Position numbers and translations under genes: made by a program. The notes under the pieces are model-generated. The model made no database searches, was not told the origin of the DNA, and saw only the letters and a list, made by a program, of their open reading frames with translations. Shown here piece by piece: positions 23,313-31,423 of a stretch of 56,672 nucleotides of DNA (its first letter is position 1; each line of letters starts with the position of its first letter). The stretch is from the NCBI GenBank assembly GCA_017406005.1, contig JAFQZI010000170.1, forward strand, positions 1-56,672, read 5' to 3'. The DNA is from Oscillospiraceae bacterium. Its GTDB lineage: Bacteria > Bacillota > Clostridia > Oscillospirales > Oscillospiraceae.

Positions 23313-24572
23313 TTATGCAATCTGTGTCAGAGCGGGCAGCCATGTTTGGGCGCGGATGGCTTCCCTGATGGCGGGAAATTCCGATAATGGGATTTTCTGG
23401 TCATAGTTTTCCGGTTTTTGATCCAGAAAATGCTCTGTATCCTGCGTCGTGTGATAGAAGTACGGGCCGAAAATCTGCGATTCATAGAAACAGAAATAGC
23501 GCTCCTGAAACTGCAGTTTTGTTCCGTCCAGAGTATAGAACTCGTGGGTGGAAATGGATGTCCCGCTGGACCCTTCGGAATAAATCCTGTTGCCGGCGTA
23601 GAGGTAATACCGGTTTCTTGCCGTGCTCAAGCAGATCCTGACAGGCTTGTCATAGGAAAAACTGTATACATCAAGGAGAAGATTTAGATCGGAATCCTTC
23701 GTATCGATTCCTGCTATGAGAAGCTCGGGAATCCCGTTTTTATCCAAATCTGATAAAGTGTAACCCACATGTTCACAGTCGATAATCCATTCACTGACAT
23801 CGCGTTCATGTGCCTGGCCGAAATTGCTGATCTCTGCAAGTTTCGCTTTTCTGTATCTCTCAATAACGGGATTGTATGCATTGATATAGTCACCCACGAA
23901 GATATATGCCGGGGAAGTGACTGCCGTCTGTCCCTGCCCGTCAAACCTTGCCTGAATACCCCAGCCGTTGAACGAGAGGGGAGCGTCTGACACTGCAATC
24001 ATGTCACCCTCCAGCACTTCAAGCCCGAGCCCGGGGTTCATTGCCACGGCATCCTGCACGGTGTGCAGATTCCCTTCCGGGTCGACCAACTGCCATGTCA
24101 GAGTCTGTGCGTTTTCCGCGTGGGCAACAAACCATGTGTTCCCGCCGACGGTAAGCGCCTCGCTGGTCGGATTCTTCGTTATGATGATACCTGTGCTAGC
24201 CGTTTCCAAATTGGAAGACGCAGCTGTCGGAGCTGGTGCCGGCAGGGGAGCGGGCATTTCCGTCTGAACCGGGACTGGGGTAGAAACGGGAATGGGTTTC
24301 TCTGTCTGGACCGGAATGGGCTCCTCCGCCGGGAGCGATTCAGGCAGTGCCTGGGAAATTGGCTCCTCTGTCGGGATCGCAGCAGGTGCTTGGGCAGGGG
24401 AAGCCATCGTGTCAACAAAGGGAACAGAGGATCCAACCGGAATTCGTGCTGCGGATGGATTCGGCGTCTCGATGATCGGCTGTTTGATCGGCGCAGAATT
24501 CTGCTTTGGGAATTCACAGCCGCATAAGCACAAAGAGAATAGTATTGTGATGAGCAGAATATGTTTTTTCAT
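23313..24572 (-). CDS. Proline-rich linker lipoprotein with calcium-loop-like repeat
   Basis: A 419-residue exported protein. The signal peptide ends LCLCGC, a lipobox. Residues about 20-130 are a Pro/Glu/Ser/Thr-rich spacer with repeated EEPIPVQTEKPIPV-type units, likely spanning the cell wall. The globular part has a YTLSDLDKNGIPELLIAGID segment, an EF-hand-like D-x-D-x-N-G loop common in surface proteins of gut Firmicutes, and an extended beta-rich C-terminus. Function unknown. It has its own promoter (24615-24643). Confidence 0.7.
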   Translation of the reverse strand: MKKHILLITILFSLCLCGCEFPKQNSAPIKQPIIETPNPSAARIPVGSSVPFVDTMASPAQAPAAIPTEEPISQALPESLPAEEPIPVQTEKPIPVSTPVPVQTEMPAPLPAPAPTAASSNLETASTGIIITKNPTSEALTVGGNTWFVAHAENAQTLTWQLVDPEGNLHTVQDAVAMNPGLGLEVLEGDMIAVSDAPLSFNGWGIQARFDGQGQTAVTSPAYIFVGDYINAYNPVIERYRKAKLAEISNFGQAHERDVSEWIIDCEHVGYTLSDLDKNGIPELLIAGIDTKDSDLNLLLDVYSFSYDKPVRICLSTARNRYYLYAGNRIYSEGSSGTSISTHEFYTLDGTKLQFQERYFCFYESQIFGPYFYHTTQDTEHFLDQKPENYDQKIPLSEFPAIREAIRAQTWLPALTQIA

Positions 24573-24614
24573 CGTTTATTCCTCTGCTGTTTCTGAAACA
24601 TGAGCTGCAATTTC

Positions 24615-24643
24615 AGTATAGTAGGAGCGGACTCATTCGTCAA
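24615..24643 (-). promoter_or_regulatory. Sigma-A promoter of lipoprotein gene
   Basis: On the minus strand TTGACG (24638-24643), 17 bases, TATACT (24615-24620), 43 bases ahead of the start at 24572. Confidence 0.65.
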
Positions 24644-24943
24644 GGAGATTCCTCCCGGAGGGCTCGTTTTCCGGTATTATCCCCTTATGTTAAACGGCTT
24701 ATGTCTGGTATATTCCGTTTAGGTAAAATGCCATGTTGCCGAAAGACGCCGAACACGGCAGAAACAGGAAAAAGTAGCTCAATAAAGTTCACTTTTCAGG
24801 TTGCATTCCAATGGTGTTTAGCTATTCCTACGAATTTTTAGTACCAAAATGTAACTTTTCAATATTTTGCTTTTACCCTGTTTTTTCATCACACGATGTT
24901 GTTTTTTGGCTCAAAAGACCTGATTTTGGCAGTTTTTTTACCC

Positions 24944-24972
24944 TTGCAACAGGCCTGATTTCGTGCTACTAT
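24944..24972 (+). promoter_or_regulatory. Sigma-A promoter of dnaA
   Basis: TTGCAA (24944-24949), 17 bases, TACTAT (24967-24972), 37 bases ahead of the dnaA start. Confidence 0.6.
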
Positions 24973-25009
24973 TCTGTCCCCGGCAAGTTTTGGAAGAAAG
25001 GAGAAGGCC

Positions 25010-26311
25010 ATGAAACAGGTTTGGGAAGAAGTCAAAAAGATCCTCGGCAAGTCACTTACAAGCACGGCTATGGACACCTGGTTTTCAGAATGCGAGATCC
25101 TGGAGATCGGTGACACGGATGTTGTTCTTGCAGCTGCTGATGAGTTTCGGAAATCGGTAATCGAAAAAAGATTTCTCTCATCCCTGAAAGAAGCCCTGAA
25201 AGAGCTTCTCTGTGCTGATTACGATGTCCGTATTATCACCAGAGACCAGGCTGACTCCTTCAACATCCGGCCGCAGAGTACGCCGGCAAGCCCTGCCGTT
25301 AACACGGAAATGGATTTTGATCATTTCGTCGTGGGCGAATCCAACCGCCTGGCCTGGTCGGCAGCAAAGAAGATTTGTGACAGGGAGAGCGGCAGCAGGT
25401 ACAATCCACTTTTCCTGTATGGCGGTTCAGGCCTGGGGAAGACGCATCTTTTAAATGCCATCGTCAATGAGGCACAGGCATCCCGCAGCACGCAGAAAAT
25501 CCTTTATTGCCGCGGTGACGATTTCATCAACAGGATGTGTCAGGCACTGCAGGCAAGGCAGATGCCTGCCTTTCATGAGGAATTCCGTTCGGCGGATATC
25601 CTTCTTTTGGATGACGTTGAATTTATTGCCGGCAAGCAGGCTACCCAGGAAGAAGTTTTCAATACCTTTAATGCAATTGTTGCAAGGGGCGGCCGCGTGA
25701 TACTGACGTCCGACAGGCCTCCGAGGGAGCTGTCCACTCTTGAAGCCAGGCTGAAAACGAGGTTTGAAGGAGGCATTATTGCCGAGATCAGGAACCCAGA
25801 TCAGCCGATGCGGGAAGAGTTTATACGCAGGCAGTTTCATGCCTACGGGGTAACGATTTCGAATTCGGATATAGCCTATATTGCCGAAAACGCGACTACA
25901 AATTTCAGGCAGATCAGCGGCGTGGTGAAAAGCATCTGCGTCTATGGAGACCTGTTGGGCGAAGTGACACGATCCTCTATCGACAGAGTGCTTTCTACTG
26001 TCATTCAGCTTGGTTCTCCCAGGATTACTCCGGAAAAGATTATCCAGGAGACCGCAAGGTATTTTGCCGTAAAAGAGGATCAGATCCGCGGGAACACCAG
26101 AGAGAGAAAACCGTCATCCGCAAGGCAGACAGCCATGTATCTCTGCCGGTCCATGCTCTCCATGACGCTCAACGATATCGGCGAGGAGTTTGGAAAACGG
26201 GATCACGCGACCGTGATGTCTTCCATCAGAAAGGTGACTTCCGTTATAGAAACAGACAGCTATTATAAGGAAGCCGTCAATAACATCCGGCTGAATCTGA
26301 AAATGGCATAA
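25010..26311 (+). CDS. dnaA: Chromosomal replication initiator DnaA
   Basis: A 433-residue AAA+ initiator. Domain I (about 1-80) opens WEEVKKILGKSLTSTAMDTW, and a short linker is followed by the FDHFVVGESNRLAWSAA block. Walker A is GGSGLGKTH at residues 138-146 and Walker B is ILLLDDVEFI. The sensor-II-type segment is TNFRQISGVVKSI where NVRELEGAL is usual. The DNA-binding signature is FGKRDHATVMSSIRKV. Domain III-IV length is normal. It stands alone: no dnaN, recF or gyrB follows, and a terminator comes 34 bases later. It is either the sole dnaA relocated from the classical oriC cluster or a second copy. Confidence 0.92.
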   Translation: MKQVWEEVKKILGKSLTSTAMDTWFSECEILEIGDTDVVLAAADEFRKSVIEKRFLSSLKEALKELLCADYDVRIITRDQADSFNIRPQSTPASPAVNTEMDFDHFVVGESNRLAWSAAKKICDRESGSRYNPLFLYGGSGLGKTHLLNAIVNEAQASRSTQKILYCRGDDFINRMCQALQARQMPAFHEEFRSADILLLDDVEFIAGKQATQEEVFNTFNAIVARGGRVILTSDRPPRELSTLEARLKTRFEGGIIAEIRNPDQPMREEFIRRQFHAYGVTISNSDIAYIAENATTNFRQISGVVKSICVYGDLLGEVTRSSIDRVLSTVIQLGSPRITPEKIIQETARYFAVKEDQIRGNTRERKPSSARQTAMYLCRSMLSMTLNDIGEEFGKRDHATVMSSIRKVTSVIETDSYYKEAVNNIRLNLKMA

Positions 26312-26344
26312 AGACTGCAGAAAAAATAGGTTAACATAATTTCG

Positions 26345-26372
26345 AAAGGGGATGGCTTCTGCCATCCCCTTT
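26345..26372 (+). terminator. Intrinsic terminator after dnaA
   Basis: AAAGGGGATGGC pairs with GCCATCCCCTTT around a TTCT loop. Confidence 0.8.
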
Positions 26373-26412
26373 GAATTGTCATGGTTTGCTTTTTTCAAAC
26401 AGACCGTCTGCC

Positions 26413-27558
26413 TCATAATCTGCGATACAGATCCTGAGGGCTGATACCGTTTTGCTTTGCGGTTCTGTTCCAGTTTGTATTGGCGATTTTTATATAAAGA
26501 GAGCGCGGGAAACAAAATGGCTCAGCATAAAGTTCCTCAATTTTGGATCCCTGTCGGATCGCATCCGCCAGTCTGTCGATCCTTTCTGCAACCTTTCTGG
26601 TCGGGCCGAAGCGAAACGGGGCATATTCTGTCAGCGTTCCGAGCAGTTCTCCGGCACTGATCCCCAGACCGCCGCAATATTCTGTTCCCATTTTTCCGCA
26701 CCACTGTTTTACTGCGCTAAAAAGGTTTATCAGCTGGCTGCTTTCATACAGCCCCATATTTGCCAGCACGTAAACTTTTTGAGGTCTCCAGTCGGGATAA
26801 CGCTGTGCATCTTCCATGAAACGGATTACCTGCGCAGGCAGCCCATCCACGTAAAGCGGGGTGCAAAATACGATCTTCTCTGTTCTTTCCAGCACGGAGA
26901 ACAGCTCCGGAATATTGCCGAGGTACTTTTTGAGGGGAATGATCTCAACTTCTCCCTGCAGCTGGTCTCCGAGTTTTTTCGCGAACTTTGCGGAATTCCC
27001 ATCCTGTGAACGCATGCTGCCGATGAGAAGAACGGTTTTCCCGGCTGTTATTCTGGCCTGCGGATTTTCAGCAGCAGTCTGTTCATCGAACTCTCTGAAA
27101 ATCACGCTGTTCACGTGCCCTCGTATATTGGCACAGACGGCTTTCACATATCTGCATGCACTTTCCTTTTCTGAAATGCTCAGGTCATGCCCGTAAAAGA
27201 TAAATGTAAACGGCTTGTCCTCCGCATATCGTTTCTGATGGTGTGTTTCCCCGTCAATGACTTCAAACTGAGGAAGAACATACCCGAGGCTTCGGTCAAA
27301 AACATTTTTCACAAAGCTGGAAAAGCCTCCGTATGTGTACCGGCTGATCACAACAATCTCATCCGCATGGTGAATGAGTGCTCCCATGTTTTCATACCCG
27401 TCTTTGATTACACATTGGCCCGGGGTTTTGTTCCAGCAGCAGAAGCAGCCGACACAGGGCCTGATCGTGCCGAGATCAGTGATGATCCGGTCTTGTGCGT
27501 AATCCGATTTTATTTTTTCCCATTCCTCTGCTGTGAGGTCGTGAATGACAAGCTTCAT
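26413..27558 (-). CDS. Tandem flavodoxin-fold NAD(P)H:FMN oxidoreductase
   Basis: A 381-residue protein with two flavodoxin-like halves. The first half has CVGCFCCWNKTPGQC (near residue 37), the cysteine-rich loop of NADPH-dependent FMN reductase/WrbA-like proteins, followed by ADEIVVISRYTYGGFSSFVK. The second half begins about residue 175 (VLLIGSMRSQDGNSAKFAKK) and contains IVFCTPLYVDGLPAQVIRFM. The C-terminus is basic. The upstream TTG at 27567 is in frame, but ATG 27558 is better placed after GGGAG. It probably forms a run with the NUDIX and acetyltransferase genes, all on this strand. Electron acceptor unknown. Confidence 0.75.
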   Translation of the reverse strand: MKLVIHDLTAEEWEKIKSDYAQDRIITDLGTIRPCVGCFCCWNKTPGQCVIKDGYENMGALIHHADEIVVISRYTYGGFSSFVKNVFDRSLGYVLPQFEVIDGETHHQKRYAEDKPFTFIFYGHDLSISEKESACRYVKAVCANIRGHVNSVIFREFDEQTAAENPQARITAGKTVLLIGSMRSQDGNSAKFAKKLGDQLQGEVEIIPLKKYLGNIPELFSVLERTEKIVFCTPLYVDGLPAQVIRFMEDAQRYPDWRPQKVYVLANMGLYESSQLINLFSAVKQWCGKMGTEYCGGLGISAGELLGTLTEYAPFRFGPTRKVAERIDRLADAIRQGSKIEELYAEPFCFPRSLYIKIANTNWNRTAKQNGISPQDLYRRL

Positions 27559-27644
27559 TTTCTTCAACTCCCATAAAGGCTGATCGTATCTGATTCTTCA
27601 TCGCTCTGCAGGAGCGGAAACTGCCTGTGACAAAATGCTGATGA

Positions 27645-28118
27645 TTAAACTGTCAGTTTGTTCTCCTGCAGCAGGGGATAGCGTACGCCGCTGAAGTACG
27701 CGTGAAGCGCTGCGATGTGATCTTCGGCAAACAGTTCAGGCATTTCATCCCTCCCGAAGAATTGGAGCTCATAGGATTCCTCATCGATCCTCGGTGTGCC
27801 GGTGATGATGCTGGCTGTGTAAAATGCACTGATCACATGCGCTGCATCCCCGTTGCTCCAGACCATATTGTGGTTATGGAAAATACCGAGAAAAGAATCC
27901 AGCCTTACCTCAAGCCCGGTTTCTTCCCGGATTTCCCGTAATGCGGCTTCCTCATAGGTTTCATTCATTTCCAACAGACCGCCGATCAGGCCCCACTTGC
28001 CGTTATCCGTCCGGCGCTGGAACAATATTTTATCGTCCTTAACAATCAATGCGCCGGCGCAGTTCAGGATGATCTTCCTGGGTCCGATTTCTTTCCGTAA
28101 TTCATGTATGTAATCCAT
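27645..28118 (-). CDS. NUDIX hydrolase
   Basis: A 157-residue hydrolase of nucleoside-diphosphate-linked compounds. The NUDIX box is GGLLEMNETYEEAALREIRE followed by ETGLEV, matching Gx5Ex7REUxEExGU, with metal-binding glutamates intact. An ILFQRRTDNGKWGLIGG lead-in is typical of broad-range NUDIX proteins. Substrate not predictable. It is 50 bases downstream of the acetyltransferase gene and probably shares its promoter. Confidence 0.88.
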   Translation of the reverse strand: MDYIHELRKEIGPRKIILNCAGALIVKDDKILFQRRTDNGKWGLIGGLLEMNETYEEAALREIREETGLEVRLDSFLGIFHNHNMVWSNGDAAHVISAFYTASIITGTPRIDEESYELQFFGRDEMPELFAEDHIAALHAYFSGVRYPLLQENKLTV

Positions 28119-28168
28119 ATGAACCTCTCTATTGATCTTCTGTCATTGCCGATATCATCGTAATGTCA

Positions 28169-28825
28169 TTAGCTGAGTTTGGTTTTCTTGATATAACTTT
28201 TCAAATCGGTTTTAACCTTTTCCAGATCGCTGCAGGTCAGTACCGGAATAAGTGCATCGATTTCGTCAATGCTTTTATCCCACCATCTGAATTGGAGCAG
28301 CAGATCGATGAGCTCGTCATCAAAGCGCTTTCGGAGTGGCTTTACCGGATTGCCGACAACGACAGTATACGGATCGACATCGCTGCCGACGACACTGTTT
28401 GCTCCGATAATCGCACCGTCCCCGATGTGGATGCCTGGAAGGATGACCGCATTCTGTCCGATCCATACATCGTTGCCGATCACGGTATCTCCCTTAAGCG
28501 GAAGGTCACTCGGTGGGGGAGGTTCCATATTCCACCCTTCCAGCGTGTAGAATGGGAATGTGGAAATCGCATTCATCTGATGATTTGCACCGTTCATAAT
28601 AAATTCTACTCCGGCCGCGATCTGACAGAACTTGCCGATAATCAGCTTATCTCCGTTCCACGCATAATGATGTGTCACATGGCTCTCAAATTCAGAATCG
28701 GCAATATAGGTAAAATCCCCAACTATGATATTAGGATTTGTGATGGTCGGTTTTACATAGATTTCCTTGTCATACCCTGCAATCGGATGGACAGTATTTG
28801 GATCAGGTTTTTTTCCGTTTTTCAT
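28169..28825 (-). CDS. Xenobiotic acetyltransferase, Vat/CatB-like left-handed beta helix
   Basis: A 218-residue acetyl-CoA-dependent acetyltransferase. It begins KKPDPNTVHPIAGYDKEIYV and carries ESHVTHHYAWNGDKLIIGKF, the FIMNGANHQMNAISTFPF stretch with the family's catalytic histidine, DLPLKGDTVIGNDVWIGQNA hexapeptide turns, and VVGNPVKPLRKRFDDE. The layout follows streptogramin A acetyltransferases (Vat) and type B chloramphenicol acetyltransferases (about 210 residues). It has a strong promoter (28897-28925) and GGGAGAG site. Chromosomal relatives of this family exist that give no resistance, so a resistance role is inference only. Confidence 0.82.
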   Translation of the reverse strand: MKNGKKPDPNTVHPIAGYDKEIYVKPTITNPNIIVGDFTYIADSEFESHVTHHYAWNGDKLIIGKFCQIAAGVEFIMNGANHQMNAISTFPFYTLEGWNMEPPPPSDLPLKGDTVIGNDVWIGQNAVILPGIHIGDGAIIGANSVVGSDVDPYTVVVGNPVKPLRKRFDDELIDLLLQFRWWDKSIDEIDALIPVLTCSDLEKVKTDLKSYIKKTKLS

Positions 28826-28896
28826 TTTTCTCTCCCCGACATGAGAATCATTGCCCGTTTAGAAGACACTTCCATTAATATAGGATTTGTGAGAGT

Positions 28897-28925
28897 ATTA
28901 TAGCATCTATCCCGAAATTCGTAAA
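28897..28925 (-). promoter_or_regulatory. Sigma-A promoter of acetyltransferase gene
   Basis: Minus strand TTTACG (28920-28925), 17 bases, TATAAT (28897-28902). Its -35 box touches the left edge of the 152-bp repeat. Confidence 0.7.
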
Positions 28926-29072
28926 TTGGGAGTTTGAGTGATTCCATAATGGAAAAAGCCGTCGGTTTAGCGACGGCTTTTTCCTTGAAAGGAGGTCTCT
29001 ATGAAAAAATTCCCTACTTGTGTTGTAATAATAACTCGTAAACTGATATTTGTCAAGTAATTTATGTAAACA
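28922..29072 (+). repeat. 152-bp direct repeat, left copy (with terminator)
   Basis: Nearly identical to 32762-32913 (three substitutions and one A indel noticed by eye). It contains a perfect intrinsic terminator (AAAAAGCCGTCG...CGACGGCTTTTT), then AAAGGAGG and an ATGAAAAAA start. This copy has six A after ATG, giving a 19-codon frame (MKKFPTCVV...). The pair brackets the M13 peptidase and TlpA-like genes. Confidence 0.85.
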
Positions 29073-29194
29073 GATTCATCATTTCTGCTTTTTCTTCTGA
29101 TACAAACAGATTTACTGGAATACCGTATTCCTTATTGTTCAGGCATTTTCGTGCCTGGGAGCAAAACTCTGTAACAAATAGTAGACTTTAATAG

Positions 29195-29223
29195 TAGACT
29201 TTCAAAAACTGCTCTGTTATAAT
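29195..29223 (+). promoter_or_regulatory. Probable promoter of M13 peptidase gene
   Basis: TAGACT (29195-29200), 17 bases, TATAAT (29218-29223). The -35 is weak and lies in a short tandem TAGTAGACTTT. A GGGGCATACGCCCC hairpin follows at about 29263-29276. Confidence 0.45.
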
Positions 29224-29307
29224 AATAAAGCTTTGGCTGGATGAGCAAAAAAGCATGAAACAGGGGCATACGCCCCTTACACCAACTGAAGTTTTTGAGG
29301 GAGGCAG

Positions 29308-31380
29308 ATGAAAAAAGCAATCAGCATAATTCTTGCTGCAGCACTGTGCCTGTCGATCGGTGCTTCGGTTTTTGCAGAGAGCGACGTTGAGGAGATTGAC
29401 TACACCACCGGAACACCGTGGATGGACATCGATCTGGAAGGAAACGTCACCGCCGATACTCCTACCGACCTGAAGGATAACTATGCGCTTTGGGCCAACA
29501 AGGACAGAATTCTTATTCTGGAATACCCGGAGGGCTATATGACGGCCGGAAATTCTTCTGACGTAAACTATAAAGCCGACGAGGACCTGAAGGGCCTGTT
29601 CCGCGGAGAAGTACCGGAAGATCACGATTCCAGGCTTGCCTATGACTACTTCTATCTCCTCTGCGACTGGGATGCCCGGGATGCCCGCGGTGTTGCGCCT
29701 TTAAAGGAAATGGTCGACGCGGTGGAAGGAATCACAAGTCTTGATGCTTTGACGGAGTACTTTGTCAAAACGCCGTGGGAAGACCGGCTTTACTGCCTTT
29801 GGAGGGAGACCGTTTCATCGGATACGGAAAATCCGGGATCCAATATCCTTTCCATAAAAAACGGCTACAGTTTGATCAAGGATCCCGCGGAATACCGGGA
29901 AATGACGGATGACGGGGAGGAACAGATCGAATGCTATAAGGCATTTTTCGGGAAAATGCTGGAAAAGCTTGGGTACAGCGAAGAGGAAGCAAAGCAGAAA
30001 TTCGATAACTGCTTTGCGTGGGAGACGATGCTGAGTTCCGTCCTTGCAAGCGCGGAGGAAAGAAGCAGTTCGGAATATAAATTCGCCGCGGATACGCATT
30101 TCACCCGCGACGAACTGCTTTCGGCTGCGCCGAATATACCGATCCTGGAAACGCTGGAGCAGGTCGATGGCTACCCTGCCATGGATCAGTATCTGATGCC
30201 GGAGCCGGCAGCGATTGAAAAACTGAATGAGCTTTATACAGAAGAAAATCTGCCGCTTATGCGGGATTATCTCATTCTGCATGGAATCTACCAGATGGCG
30301 GAAGCCCTGGACTGGGAAAGCTATGCGCTGGCCGTCGACTGCCAGGAAATGACCTCGGGCGGCTATCCTGCTGAACTGAACAGGGAAGACTATCCTGCGT
30401 CTACGGTCTACGAGGATATAAAAAGCTCCGTCGCCTGGCCGGTCTCAAAATACTATGTGGAAAAACATTCTAATCCCGAGGACAAAGAGCGCATTTCGGA
30501 ACTGGTTGACGAGATCGTCGATGCCTATTACGGGATCATTGAGGATGCCGACTTCATCTCTGACGAAACCCGCGCGGGCGCCATAGCCAAGCTGGACAAC
30601 ATGGGCAAAAACGTTCTGTATCCGGACAGCTGGGAGCCTTACAGTTTCGAAGATGTGAACTTTGCCTCCAAAGAGGAGGGCGGCAGCCTGTGGGAAGCCT
30701 ACCGCGCCATCAAAAAGCATGAGCATGAAAAGACTGTCGCCCAGGCGGCCGGCCCCGATGACAGAACAATCTGGGATTTGCTGCCGTTTGTAGGCAACTG
30801 CAACTATATGCCCGGTTCCAACGCAATTTATATCAATGCCGCGTTCGCGCAGAATCCCAATTACAGGCCGGACATGTCGGATGAAGAACTCTATGCGTAT
30901 ATGGGACCTGCCATCGCACACGAGATCTCCCATGCGTTCGATGCGGAAGGCGCAAAGTATGACAAAGACGGGAACTTCATCAACTGGTGGACAGACGAAG
31001 ACTATGCCGCTTTCAGCGAGAAGAACGAAAAGCTGGCCGCTTATTTTAACGCGATGCATCCCTGGGAAGGACAGGACTTTAACGGCGAGGCCATGATTGG
31101 AGAAGCCTGCGCGGATATGGCGGCCCTGAAGTGCATGCTCCGTATTGCTGCCGGGAAACCGGATTTCGACTATGGTAAATTCTTCCGTGCTTATGCCGAC
31201 CGCTGCGCCACGAAGGAGACACTTGACATGGCAATGGCACGCCTGGAAGACGAGCATCCCATGATGTATCTGCGGATCAACACAAATCTGCAGCAATATG
31301 ATGAGTTCCTGGATTTTTATGGGATCACCGAAGGCGACAATATGTATCTTGCGCCCGAAGACAGGGTTGCGATCTGGTAA
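29308..31380 (+). CDS. Secreted M13 (neprilysin/PepO-type) metallopeptidase
   Basis: A 690-residue exported zinc endopeptidase. The signal peptide ends SVFAESDV with no lipobox, so the enzyme is likely released or wall-associated. The catalytic HEISH is at residues 538-542, and the third zinc ligand is E599 in GEACADMAAL with D603 following, as in M13. The canonical NAYY/F lead is represented by GSNAIYINAAFAQNP. The C-terminus lacks the usual CxxW and ends DRVAIW. Length is normal. Start after GAGGGAGG. It is followed 43 bases later by a secreted thioredoxin, and the two form one unit between the direct repeats. Confidence 0.9.
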   Translation: MKKAISIILAAALCLSIGASVFAESDVEEIDYTTGTPWMDIDLEGNVTADTPTDLKDNYALWANKDRILILEYPEGYMTAGNSSDVNYKADEDLKGLFRGEVPEDHDSRLAYDYFYLLCDWDARDARGVAPLKEMVDAVEGITSLDALTEYFVKTPWEDRLYCLWRETVSSDTENPGSNILSIKNGYSLIKDPAEYREMTDDGEEQIECYKAFFGKMLEKLGYSEEEAKQKFDNCFAWETMLSSVLASAEERSSSEYKFAADTHFTRDELLSAAPNIPILETLEQVDGYPAMDQYLMPEPAAIEKLNELYTEENLPLMRDYLILHGIYQMAEALDWESYALAVDCQEMTSGGYPAELNREDYPASTVYEDIKSSVAWPVSKYYVEKHSNPEDKERISELVDEIVDAYYGIIEDADFISDETRAGAIAKLDNMGKNVLYPDSWEPYSFEDVNFASKEEGGSLWEAYRAIKKHEHEKTVAQAAGPDDRTIWDLLPFVGNCNYMPGSNAIYINAAFAQNPNYRPDMSDEELYAYMGPAIAHEISHAFDAEGAKYDKDGNFINWWTDEDYAAFSEKNEKLAAYFNAMHPWEGQDFNGEAMIGEACADMAALKCMLRIAAGKPDFDYGKFFRAYADRCATKETLDMAMARLEDEHPMMYLRINTNLQQYDEFLDFYGITEGDNMYLAPEDRVAIW

Positions 31381-31423
31381 GTTTAAAACAGAAATACTTA
31401 TATCTTTACAGGAGGTATGATCA

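Larger units (their letters stand above)
24573..25009. other. Divergent intergenic region ahead of dnaA
   Basis: A 437-base gap holding the lipoprotein promoter and the dnaA promoter. Between them the sequence is AT-rich with T-runs but has no clear TTATCCACA-type DnaA box cluster; only a loose TTATCCCCT was seen. Nothing else was recognised. Confidence 0.5.

Noticed and set aside
24573-25009. oriC with DnaA boxes upstream of dnaA
   Set aside because: No cluster of TTATCCACA-like boxes was found, only one loose match. Left open, but not annotated.
29001-29061. Short peptide gene inside the 152-bp repeat
   Set aside because: The two copies differ by one A right after the start codon, giving different peptides, so coding selection is unlikely despite the good ribosome binding site.
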